The translations under genes and the position numbers were made by a program. Shown here piece after piece: positions 22,207-32,089 of a stretch of DNA of 64,000 nucleotides (position 1 is the first letter of the stretch; each line of letters starts with the position of its first letter). The notes below the pieces were generated by a model that searched no databases, was not told the DNA's origin, and worked only from the letters and a program-made list of their open reading frames with translations. The stretch is from Rosa chinensis (Eukaryota > Streptophyta > Magnoliopsida > Rosales > Rosaceae), in NCBI RefSeq assembly GCF_002994745.2, contig NC_037088.1:191001-255000 (forward strand). Direction: 5' to 3'.

Positions 22207-22309
22207 GTACCTGAAATTTGACAGGCGTTGATAGATATCAAAACTAATGCAATTATATGTTCCTGACATATTTCAAAAGCAAGCACAAAAGTGGGACAAA
22301 GCTCACACA

Positions 22310-25222
22310 TGAAAACTTGAAGAAGAAAACCTTGAAGAAGAAGAAAAATGTAGAGGAAATAGAGAGGCAATGCTACTGTATTGATTGAATCGAATGAAAA
22401 GTTACATCAGCAGCATGATATATAGTTCCGGACATGTGTACAATAGATGTGTATTTGGTAAAAATGCTGAATATTTTTAATACTATCTATTAACACCCCT
22501 CCTCAGCTTGATGGGAGATTTGGAGCATCAAGCTACTGAAAAGAAGTATGATGCGAAGAACACAGGACCTTTGGTGAGGATATCAAACCAGATGCCTCAA
22601 CCAGGAGGAATGAGCGGCGTGGATGTAGAAAGACTTGGTCGAGCTGCAATGGTTACTGACTTGGGTTGAGAGGAGAAAGAAGTAGCCATAAATTGATGTT
22701 TTGCAGAAATTTGTGGTTGAAAAACATAGTGATGCCTATGGAAACATTCTGCTGCACTGTGTCCCCTCTTAAAGCAAATCTGACATTGTAAAGCAAAGCC
22801 AATTGCAACAACTTGCCTAGGAGCAGACCTCTGGGGACAATTTTTAGCAAAATGTCCAAGTTGTGAGCATATTTGGCAAACTTCACATGAAGAGGAAACA
22901 CTTTGAGTGAATCTGTTATTGAAGCCACAAAATTCACCAGTTCTAGAATTGTCTCGAGTATTGTTGTTGCGTTGAAATCCACCATCAATCACAAAATTGT
23001 GTAAGTTTCCACGCCGATTACTAAATCCTCTAGATTTCACAAAACCAGTATTCGATTTCCTATACGTGTAGTTATGATAATACTGATATGGAGCAGAAAC
23101 AGCAACGTTACCATAGGTACCAAAACCTAGAGAACTTCTATGATAGTACCTGCCATCACCTAAATTGAACTTATCTCTCTGTCCACCCCTCTGAGGTAAA
23201 CCATTTCTAAGGTCAGAATGAAAGCCATTGTTGGGTTGAGAGAACCACTTACTGTACTGCACTTCACCATTAGAGTTGACAAGTTCAGTATTGACTTGTG
23301 ACAGAAGACCACCATGTTGTTGTGTTATACCAGATGCCAAGTATGGAGTTATAGGAACCATTGCAACTGTGTAAGGAACCTGTATAGGCATGGCAGCATT
23401 GTTATTGTGACAATAATCATTCCTTTTAACAATTGCAGTTGAGTGAGAAACCTGCATAGACTTTGTAGATATTGATCGATAGCAGACTCCTCATCAAGTA
23501 AAAGAGAACGCAGTTTGTTCATTGACAAAGTTGTGATCTGAGCTTTAATCACGATTTTGATAGTCATGTACTCAGAGGGAAGGTCATTGACAGCAATGAT
23601 AATAATCTCTTCATCAGGAATATGAATGCCAACAGAAGCTAATTGATCAGTGATGTCCTTGATACGCTGAAAATACCTGTCTATAGTGTCATCACCTTTC
23701 TAAATTGTGTACAGGTTTGTTTGGAGCTGCATAGCGGCTGATGTAGAATGGACACCATATCTCACCCTCAAATGTTTCCAAACTTCACATGAATTATGGC
23801 TTCCAACCACAAATGATAATGCTTCACTAGACAAAGTGGCAGTGATAAGAGTCATCAATGCTTTATCATTCTTTTCCCATTCCTGAAACTCCCTTGTAAC
23901 TCCAGCATCTACGCTACCATCAGTTACCAAGAATTGAGGCGGACAAGAATATGAACCATCAATGTATCCCTCTAAACCAAGGCTTTTGAGCATATTGTGC
24001 ATTTGAAATGACCATGTAAGGTAATTGCTATTATCCAACTTCACGGGCAGTAAGTTGTAAATGCTTGAAAGCATATAGAAGAGTGGCTGGTTGTTGTTGT
24101 TCATGACTAGTAGGTAACAAAATACCAATGCTTCTACTTCAAGTGATTAGCACACAATCAATAAGAGGGAGCAAACTTCATCCTTCATCAACCATCAACC
24201 ACACAAGAAGAGATTTCCCATTATTATCTTCACTGAAAAACAAATGACCCAGACAAACCCCAAATGCCACCAATGGTCTTCAATTATCTTATCCAATCAA
24301 ATAAAGCTTCAAATTATGCAAAAAAAAAAAAAAAAAAAACTTCAAATGATCACAGTAGCCAAAGCCATAATTCTTCAAATACTCAGTAACCAAGAAATTC
24401 TAACAACTGAGTAGTATTCTTCAATAGGAGGCCAAAATCAACTGAAAATGAAATGCTTCAATTATCCCCAAAACTTCAAGAGTTCAAAAGCGTTCTCCCA
24501 AGTTGTCAAACTATCAATCAAATTCCAAATTTATGTTGAAATTCCAGAAATACAATACAAAAGCGACAGTCCTTGATTATCGCAAACTACACTTCCTGCC
24601 AAATTTTCTTTTACCCAAATCCAACATAAGCCTGAATAGTTATCCGATTCCATGGATGATTGACATCAACAAGTAACATCAAACAACTGAAGCTTAATCT
24701 CAGAAGCAGAGAAAATTGGAGTGATCTACGAATTGGGATTAGGGTTTGAAATTGGGGAAAAACATCAATAGAAATCGAATGAAATTGAGAACAGCAGTTT
24801 CGATATCGATCAATCTCTTCAATTAGTATCACAACACACAACCAAAACTTCGATGCAAGATAGTAGTGTCAAAACCAGAGATTCAAATCATAGAACTTTC
24901 TTCAAGATGAAAACTTATCTGAAAACAACACCAAACTTCAATCGAATCGAGTATATGACTGATTTAGTAGTTTTGAATATGAATCTTGATCTTCAAGTGC
25001 TCCAAGGTCACCGATCGCAACCTGGCTTTGATACCATGAAAACTTGAAGAAGAAAACCTTGAAGAAAAAGAAAAATGCAGAAGAAATAGAGAGGCAATGC
25101 TACTGTATTGATTGAATCGAATGAAAAGTTACATCAGCAGCATGATATATAGTTCCGGACACGTGTACAATAGATGTATATTTGGTAAAAATGCTGAATA
25201 TTTTTAATACTATCTATTAACA
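22310..25222 (-). mobile_element. short gag-only Ty1/copia element
   Basis: Two 186-bp LTRs (22310-22495 and 25037-25222) begin TG and end CA. The element is flanked by the 5-bp duplication ACACA (22305-22309 and 25223-25227). On the minus strand the 5' LTR is followed by TGGTATCAAAGCCAGG (25021-25036), a tRNA-iMet primer site, and the 3' LTR is preceded by GAGGAGGGG (near 22496-22508), a polypurine tract. The internal part holds only a broken gag; protease, integrase and RT are missing. It sits inside the CACTA element. Confidence 0.92.
22597..24128 (-). pseudogene. copia gag, broken
   Basis: The first part (24128 to about 23700) reads KLDNSNYLTWSFQMHNML and so on, a copia-type gag N-terminus (Retrotran_gag/UBN2-like). 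It is stopped by TAG at 23702-23700, where Gln fits, and the frame continues as KGDDTIDRYFQRIKDITDQL. A frameshift near 23460 follows. The last part (23457-22597) holds two zinc-knuckle-like motifs, CQICSQLGHFAKNC and CQICFKRGHSAAEC. Confidence 0.85.
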
Positions 25223-25943
25223 ACACATTCATGTATTAAAAAAAATTAAAATAAAGATTGCTCAGCACACCCAACTTTTGATGACAATTTTAACTGTTCA
25301 CCTTAAATAGAAGGACTAAACTAATATAAATACATAATGAAAAATATCCAAGGAATCATCTCAAATATATTGAATCAAGTACAAAATATATATACTCCTG
25401 GAACATATCTGCTCCAAGTACAGTTTTTTAAATCACCAAAAGAACTACATGTTTCTTGACACACTAATGAATCATTACATGCTCTTAACACAATCACAAA
25501 CAAGAATTAAAAATACATGAATCTCTACGTCAGTAACTCGGTTTAGAAAAGGAATCATATCAAATATATTGAATCAACGATGTTTAATTGGGTGCACCTG
25601 GTCGGTCTTAGAAGAGTACAGCTCGAGGTCTATTTGACTCAAATTTGCGACGAGTTCCATGGGCAATATCATCATATGTTTCAGGACTAAGCAAAGCCAA
25701 TAGTGTCGTTTCTTATATCTATCTACACAATGAGCAGTGGTAGTTCAATATAGGTAATTATGTATTCTTAAGACCTCATGCACCCAGATGAGTACACTCA
25801 AACATAAGCAAGTAAGAGTTCAAGACAGAAAGCAGGTAAGAAATGAACTCATTTTAATATATTGGATATCACCACACATAGATCAGTGATATAAAATAAA
25901 ACTCAAATCAAAACATCATAGATTTTTCTAAATATCTTCACTT

Positions 25944-26101
25944 ACTGCTTTTGTAGATCATATCCAGGAAGATTATCCCATGAAATATCTTTGATTGCAG
26001 AACTCACATTGGGTTCATCAACTCCATAAACTCTCACTCTCATGGGCTCAAGACTGGTCATTAATTTCTCTATAGATGAAGTTTGTGCGCTATCTTCCCT
26101 C
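25944..26101 (-). pseudogene. AAA ATPase exon fragment (pre-ATPase linker)
   Basis: The minus strand reads EDSAQTSSIEKLMTSLEPMR, then VRVYGVDEPNVSSAIKDISW, then DNLPGYDLQK, with an AG before it and a GTAAGT-type donor after it. The 'DISWDNLPGYDLQK' region is what precedes the P-loop in plant AAA ATPases. It is upstream, on this strand, of the Walker A exon at 22167-22206. Confidence 0.55.
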
Positions 26102-26357
26102 AATCTTAGTTATGTGGTGGAGTTTTTCGCTATCACCCACAAGTTCTTACAAGCTTAACAAATTGCAAGACACAAATGTAAATAAACACAGAACACCCTT
26201 TTCTCACAAAAAAAAAAAAAAAAAACACACACACACACCCACAACATAAAAAAGCACCTCCAATCACAACACACACAACATCCAATCATCCTCCCTTCTA
26301 CTCCATTCGAATAGAATAATAAAAAAATAAAAAATAAATAAAAAAAAAAGCATACCG

Positions 26358-26402
26358 TTGGTTCTAGCACGCTTGGCTGCTGATGAATTTCTGTTGTCCA
26401 CC
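26358..26402 (-). pseudogene. small exon fragment, probably AAA ATPase N-terminal
   Basis: Between TTTTCAG and GTATGC the minus strand reads VDNRNSSAAKRARTN, a nuclear-localisation-like basic stretch. It joins in frame to the fused exon at 26650-26898. Family assignment rests on neighbours only. Confidence 0.4.
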
Positions 26403-26649
26403 TGAAAATTTAAGAACAAAACTTATTCGCAATGGGCGAAACCTTCATTCACACTACCTCCCTGAAAGAGATCATTGCCGAAAGATAGTGACGAATTTCT
26501 CTTTTAATTTCCGCAGATTCCGATCACAACCTCCCTGAAACCAATCAATCCCCACAAAATCCAAAACGCAAATTCAAGATGAATTGAAGAAAACCAAACC
26601 CTATAAATCAGATTTTGAAACTGAACAGATTATGGGAAATCGAAAATTG

Positions 26650-26898
26650 AGAGAAAGATGAAGTAGATACCTGGTCGGAGAGCACCTCCGTTTCGAGGAA
26701 TTGAGCCAAGCTCTCGTCATTTGATATCGTCATGCCAGTGGGCAGTGGCCGGAGATTGAATAACCTGTAAAGCTCTTCAAAGCTGAGGCCACTAGCATGC
26801 TCCAAAACCTTCCACGTCTTGTCGGCGTATTTCAGATCCACCACCACTATGTGCTTGAATGCCTCTATCTGGAAATTCCTCTTCTTCTGGTTACTCAT
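26650..26898 (-). pseudogene. fused exon: cullin-3 N-terminus joined in frame to another gene's exon
   Basis: From an ATG at 26898 the minus strand reads MSNQKKRNFQIEAFKH and continues VVVDLKYADKTWKVLEHA, the N-terminus of plant cullin-3. A short segment that normally follows (the IHEIYNHN region) is missing, after which SGLSFEELYR resumes. At about 26757 it switches in frame to LRPLPTGMTISNDESLAQFL and then ETEVLSDQ, before a GTATCT donor. The result is a 5' exon of about 83 codons with its own start codon. Cullin-3 is the scaffold of CRL3 ubiquitin ligases; this fragment keeps only the start of the repeat domain. Confidence 0.65.
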
Positions 26899-26934
26899 CG
26901 ATTCTCCAATTTAATTCCCCCGATTCAAAAAATG

Positions 26935-27175
26935 TCACAAAACCTAGGTGTCAATCTTGGCCTGAAATCCAAGGCCTTCTCCTCCAGCTTGTCATAATTA
27001 ATGACCCAGTGGAGGAATTCACCTTGTGGGGTAGACTCTCAAAATAGATCAAGGTAGCCAAGATCTTCTTCCCATCGGCGGTGTAGTAACCATGGGTCAA
27101 GTGACCGCCGGAGGGGAGCCCATGATGCGGCCGTGGGGCTGGAACACGGCGGTGTAGTAGTGGTTGCCGGGCATG
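26935..27175 (-). pseudogene. serine hydroxymethyltransferase fragment
   Basis: With frameshifts allowed, the minus strand reads [14 protein letters not shown], then [16 protein letters not shown], then [15 protein letters not shown], then [11 protein letters not shown]. This is the conserved block of plant SHMT, the PLP enzyme of one-carbon metabolism. At least two frame changes are needed, so it is non-functional. It lies just upstream, on the minus strand, of the cullin-3 exon, and both are in the same orientation inside the CACTA. Confidence 0.7.
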
Positions 27176-27779
27176 CCCTCAGATTGACAGAGAGGATGAC
27201 AATCGCTTGGATTATGGTCGGTGATGGCCTTGAGGGACAGTTATCGGAGATGGTGAGGGAGAATAGCCTCCGCCATCGTAGCCGTCAGTTGGTTAGAGAG
27301 ACTGGTTTTGGTTTGAAGGTGAGGTGCGAGCGAAGAGTGAGGGTTTGGGAGAGTGAAGTTTTGATTTTGGCGAGACACTGTCGCGAGAGTAAGGAGCTTT
27401 GGGTTTTGGTCTTGGGTCTCTGTCGAGAGTGAGTAAGGCACTGCCGACAGAGTGAGGAATAAGCTTTGGGTTTTTTTTTTTTTTTTTTAAGTGTTGGGAT
27501 TTCATGCCCGACCCATATCAATTTGGACAAGCTCTATCTAAATTGACAATATGACTTCCCTCTTTGGGGAGTTGAAGAAAAATCACGGTGGGAAATCTCC
27601 CTCCTTTCTACCAAACATATTAATTAGACCACAGTTTTATTGTTTATTGTCATATGATTAATACATGTTGAGGAAAAATTTAGGGTTTGAGATGGGTTTT
27701 GGCACCATAGATATGGTGGGAAACTTACGGTTCAATTTTTTTAGGGTCATACAACGGTTTTGTCCTTAAATGTCTTCTG

Positions 27780-27895
27780 AACTAATTAATAATTCCATAT
27801 CAGACGACGGATTTTATAAAAACGTCGTCCAAAAAACTAAAAATCAATCAGACGACGGAAAACTACAATGCGTCGTCTGAGAGGCATCGTCTGAT
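27780..27895. repeat. internal cluster of CACTA-type subterminal repeats
   Basis: CAGACGACGG and CGTCGTC/CGTCGTCTGA motifs recur here in both orientations, as at the left end (20430-20470). They divide the CACTA region into a left part with SHMT, cullin-3 and ATPase fragments and a right part with DGAT2-like and carboxypeptidase fragments. Confidence 0.6.
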
Positions 27896-28191
27896 TCACC
27901 TCCGGCTGTCAACTTCTTCACCTGAGATACGAAATTATACAAGGAAAGTATAACTCAACCACTGAAGAACTAATAAACATGATGGCACCCCTTTAATGAA
28001 TACAAGTGGCTAAGCAAAAATTGCAACAAACTGCTCTTAATAGTTATGTAACTATTGACATCCATACATGTTAGACCAGCAATGCAAAGGCAGGAATGCA
28101 AAACAGCTATAATACAACTGCAGCAAGAATTGGAACCAATAACTCTCTAGGTACGTATACCATGAAAAATTAGATAATAAGAAGGTGATAC

Positions 28192-28278
28192 CTGACCAAA
28201 GCAGAAAATTGAAACCAGGGGATAGCCATTCTCCATGGCTATGCGAACAAATCCTCTTCTCGTCTTAAGGAGTACTTT
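28192..28278 (-). pseudogene. DGAT2-like acyltransferase exon fragment
   Basis: Between a TTTGTAG acceptor and a GTATCA donor the minus strand reads [20 protein letters not shown] and then SIFCFGQ. This matches the conserved RKGFVRIAM...PVFCFGQ block of type-2 diacylglycerol acyltransferases. Only one exon is recognised. The sequence at 28470-28545 (ETFYEYGDNIIAGNK on the minus strand) could be a further piece, but I cannot support it. Confidence 0.55.
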
Positions 28279-28984
28279 CTACAAAGTATGCACAAGATGA
28301 GCATTAGACCTGTGAGCGTTACTGTATAAGAAAAGTAAATAAAAATTGAGCTCAAAGCAACAAAGAAACAAAGAGTGACCTTCTGGGGCGTAATAGCAAA
28401 AAACACATAAACCTCTCCTTCAAAAGATAGAGTGAACTCACTAATCCTCGATAACAAGAAGAAGAACTCATGCCCCATACTTGCACCTTATTACCAGCAA
28501 TGATGTTGTCCCCATATTCATAGAAAGTCTCCAATATCTGGCCAAGCTTGTAGCAGATGATCAAATCAGACAAATATATACTAATCAACAGTAAGTGCAA
28601 TAATGACTATATAGAAACTTTGATCAAATCCAAAATCTGCAAACTTCAATTAAACACGACATAAGAGAAGGCAGTTGCCTCGGGCCTTTAAATTTGTTCT
28701 CCGTATCATTGTATTATCTCAAGTGAATGTATATGGAAGATCGATGACCCAATTTCTAAAGTTCACTACCTATTCCACATTTTAAGTGATCAATTTGAAC
28801 AAGACATGTGCAATAGCAGTATACCAGGTGCCCAAGAAGAACAATGGGTATAACGAATGTAAGTAGTCCAGCTTCAAACTTTCCATAGCAAAGACTTGAG
28901 ATAAGTTCAATACCCAATTTAAAGATTACTCTGATAACAATGCAATATTCTACTTCTACATAGCTCTCATTTTGATTCATTCAA

Positions 28985-29122
28985 AATTACCTACCTTGAA
29001 AACCAGTCCTATGAGCGCTGCAAACAAAGGACCAACAAACCAAACAGCAATTGGGTTATCATCAACATACTGAACCAATCCTCTCCAGCTGGTTGAGCCA
29101 AGCATATATATGCAGCCAAAGA
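28985..29122 (-). pseudogene. unidentified membrane-protein-like exon fragment
   Basis: The minus strand reads CIYMLGSTSWRGLVQYVDD and NPIAVWFVGPLFAALIGLV, ending before a GTAGGT donor. The second part is hydrophobic enough for one membrane helix. I do not recognise the family. Confidence 0.35.
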
Positions 29123-29282
29123 CCTAACAACACCAAGCCCCCAAAATGCTTACAAAGTGTGCTTAATCTCAGTCACATAAATATGAATTAGAACCAAGGA
29201 CAAACCCAACCCACCGGCTCCAATTGCGTATAAGTAATCAAGATTAGGCTATGCAATCAAGCTCGCTTTACATCCACAAATC

Positions 29283-29775
29283 TGAAGAAGGGTATTCATC
29301 TGTAATAGTTGCATAGGAGAAACCACCAACAGGTGCATCCACAAACAATACACTTGCAGTCTGAAGGAATCTCCCCATTATAAAATCACAACACCCAAAA
29401 AATCAATCGGATCTGTAACCATAAACAAATAGGAATGTCAGGAAGTACTAACCCTTGTCCATGAGTATGGGTAGTAATATGTAGATGGAAACCCTCCTTC
29501 ATAAGTTGTATAATTATAAACCAGAGGACCTACAAAATATACACTAGGAGTCACTTCCAAATTTCAAATATACTATATGTGATATGGACGACACGAGAAT
29601 CATAGAATTTATTTAAACATGAATCTTTAGCTGATTAAATTACTTACAACCAAGAGATTGAGTCTTATGAAAATACACATACCCAGTGTAGAACTCAAAA
29701 GGAAGATTGCCATCGAACCCCAAAACAAACTTGACCAATGTACCATAAACATAAAGAACTGAATTTGCTGAGAAA
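29283..29775 (-). pseudogene. serine carboxypeptidase-like (S10) fragment, three exons
   Basis: Three exon-like pieces on the minus strand, in the order expected for a plant SCPL gene: VKFVLGFDGNLPFEFYTGY (about 29664-29775), GPLVYNYTTYEGGFPSTYYY followed by PYSWTR and a GT donor (29453-29530), and SVLFVDAPVGGFSYATITDE (about 29283-29375). The family motif is normally PVGTGFSYA, so one residue is missing here. The catalytic Ser, Asp and His lie further downstream in SCPL proteins and are not present. Confidence 0.7.
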
Positions 29776-30235
29776 ACCAAAACAAGAAGCAAATGCAAAC
29801 AAACCTAATTTATGGTGTTGTTGCCAGAACCAAATGCCATTGCTAGACAATGCAAATTAGGTAGCACCGTGGCAGCAGCAGCTCACATATCTGAATTGAA
29901 ACAAGACATACCTGCTCAATTCAAAAGAATAATTCTTTATATTTGCAATCATTGCAATCTTCGATACCCATCGAATAATTGTTTATCAAACTTTGATATA
30001 TCAAAAGCTTCGAGTAAATGTTAAGATTGCAATCTTTTCAATCTTAGCACATGTTAACATTTACAATACCCACCTACAAATCTTAAAACTTTGATTAACA
30101 ATTACTCGATTTCTACACTGAAAAGCACCTTGACAGAGAGTTAAAGCTTACATCGATGGTTTGCTATTTGAGATGGGCAACAAGGAGCTATTCTTGGGTC
30201 TGAGCAGTCATGCCATATATGCACAATTGTAAAGT

Positions 30236-30267
<32 letters not shown>
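30236..30267. repeat. GA microsatellite
   Basis: About 15 GA units lie in tandem, inside the right part of the CACTA region. Confidence 0.9.
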
Positions 30268-30268
<1 letters not shown>

Positions 30269-31669
30269 AGTGAGAGATTGCATCGTCTTGTTGAAAACCC
30301 CAAAATCCCAAAGTCTACTTTGCAGGGCCTAGATCAAAATGGAACAAACACAAATCTTAGCTCAACAACAACAACATCACATCGAAAACATCATATTAAA
30401 ACACAGAAACCACATATCAAATAGAATCGATTCCAATATTAGATCCACTGCCAAATTGAAATAAGCATTGATAATCGCATAGGGTTGGATTAAAGCCTTG
30501 ATAAATTGGAATCTGAAGCACAAGTTGCGAGATAGATTCTGCTGAAGCTGCCATTTATGCATTTCAGATGAAAAATTAAGAGCCCTAATTTGAAAATTTG
30601 GGAGATTCAAAAAATCGAAACCCTAGGTTTTGGGAGTGATGGAAATTGGAATGGTTTTAGGCGGGGGCTAGGCGGTTGGTGGAATTGGCTAGCGGTGATG
30701 GTGTCCTACTTCCGCATGAAGACGAGGGTTGTGTTCTTTAGTCGTTGTTCTTCTTTCGCCGCTCTCTCTCACTTACCCACACCGACAAGGACCTCCATCC
30801 CCAGTAACAGCTTGCGGGGCTTCGACATATGCTCTCATGAGAGGTGATGGTCTGCTTCGACACTAGGGTGAGGGATGGGGTGCGCGTAATTGCGGGCAGG
30901 TTAGCAAGGAAGTTGGGGTAGGCGGACCTAGGAGCGGAGGAGGCGGTGAGAGAAGGCTTGGAAAGAGACGACATCTTCTTGGAGAGGAAGGTGGCGAAGG
31001 TTTGAGGGAAAGGATAGAGTGGAAGAGATAAGAGAGTATTGAGAGAGAGTCAGGGAAGACAAAGTGTTTATTGAAACGTGGTTGTGGGCAAGCTAGTGAC
31101 TTTACACATTTTTTTTTTTTTAAGTCTGTCAGACAACGTAAACTTAAGAATCTGTTGTATGAATGTGTATATAGGTAAAAATTTGGACAAACAAGGGGAG
31201 GGAAATTGCCGCCTATGCCTACATATGTTTGATTTGGGTGAAACTTTGCCGCGCTCTGAACCAAGTTCCATGATGAGACAACAGATCTATAACAATCTGT
31301 TGTACAAAGTTGTACATCTTGCTCAAGGTACACCTAGTAGGATTTTTCAAACTTCATACAACATTTAATCATACAACGGATAAGAAAAGACTGTTGTGTG
31401 TAGAGTTCAAATTCCATATTGGTGAGCTTGTTCTGAGAGGGCATTATGAGCTCGGAATAGAGGGAAATCAGCTTCCCATTTACACAACAGAAACATCTTG
31501 ACTCAGTTGTGAAATATCTTTCTAATTTTTTTTTTTCAATTTGCTTACATTCACACAACAGAAATAGAATTGTACCGTTGTCTAATAGAGTTAGTGTTAA
31601 CACACAACAGCAGATTTCTGTTATGTTGTGTGATGAGTGTTGTGTGTTTTGATTATTGTAGTAGTGTGA

Positions 31670-32089
31670 TCATGTCATGGGAGAAGTAGTTCTCCATGCC
31701 CAGGCAGAATACAGTACTTATGGCGTCACCCCACCTCCACCATAAACTCCCACTAAAAACACTCAACCCAACAGGCCACCAACATCAATCCTCTCACCAA
31801 CACCACACAATCAAATGACAAGAAACAGGAGTGGCAACGGGGCAACTACTGAGATAAGCTCAGAAAGACGAGCAATACCAGGGCAACAAAGCCAATTGTT
31901 CATTCCATAATGACCGCCGGTATAACCGCAATGGCAAGCCAGCCTCAAATCTACCAAGGTATGAGGTTATCACGGTTATGACAGCCTCCTATGAGGAAAT
32001 TTATGATCAATGCAAGGATCCGATTCTCCCACCATCTCCAAGAAAGTACCTCAGAGTAGCCAAGCCATGGAATACAAGCAGCGGTGCAA
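31670..32089 (+). pseudogene. gag fragment of a Tat-type gypsy element
   Basis: The plus strand around 31900-32085 reads NRNGKPASNLPRYEVITVMT, then ASYEEIYDQCKDPILPPSPR, then KYLRVAKPWN, a Tat-type gag stretch. It begins directly after the CACTA right end. It resumes at 34183 after the lone LTR. Confidence 0.55.

Larger units (their letters stand above)
20415..31666. mobile_element. CACTA-like transposon carrying host gene fragments
   Basis: The left end reads CACTACTATAAAAATTG and the right end, read on the minus strand, reads CACTACTACAATAATC. Subterminal regions (about 20430-20800 and 31110-31660) are filled with short inverted motifs of the CAGACGAYGG and ACACAACAG/CTGTTGTGTG types, typical of CACTA subterminal repeats. 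A similar cluster lies internally at about 27800-27890, so two related elements may be fused. No transposase frame was recognised, so the element is non-autonomous. The 3-bp flanks (ACT on the left, TGA on the right) do not match. Either the pairing of ends is wrong, the target site has mutated, or the unit is chimeric. Between the ends lie exon fragments of at least five unrelated genes, all on the minus strand. Confidence 0.6.

Noticed and set aside
20415..31666. Perfect 3-bp target duplication for the CACTA element
   Set aside because: The flanks are ACT and TGA, so no duplication can be claimed. The element call rests on ends and subterminal repeats only.
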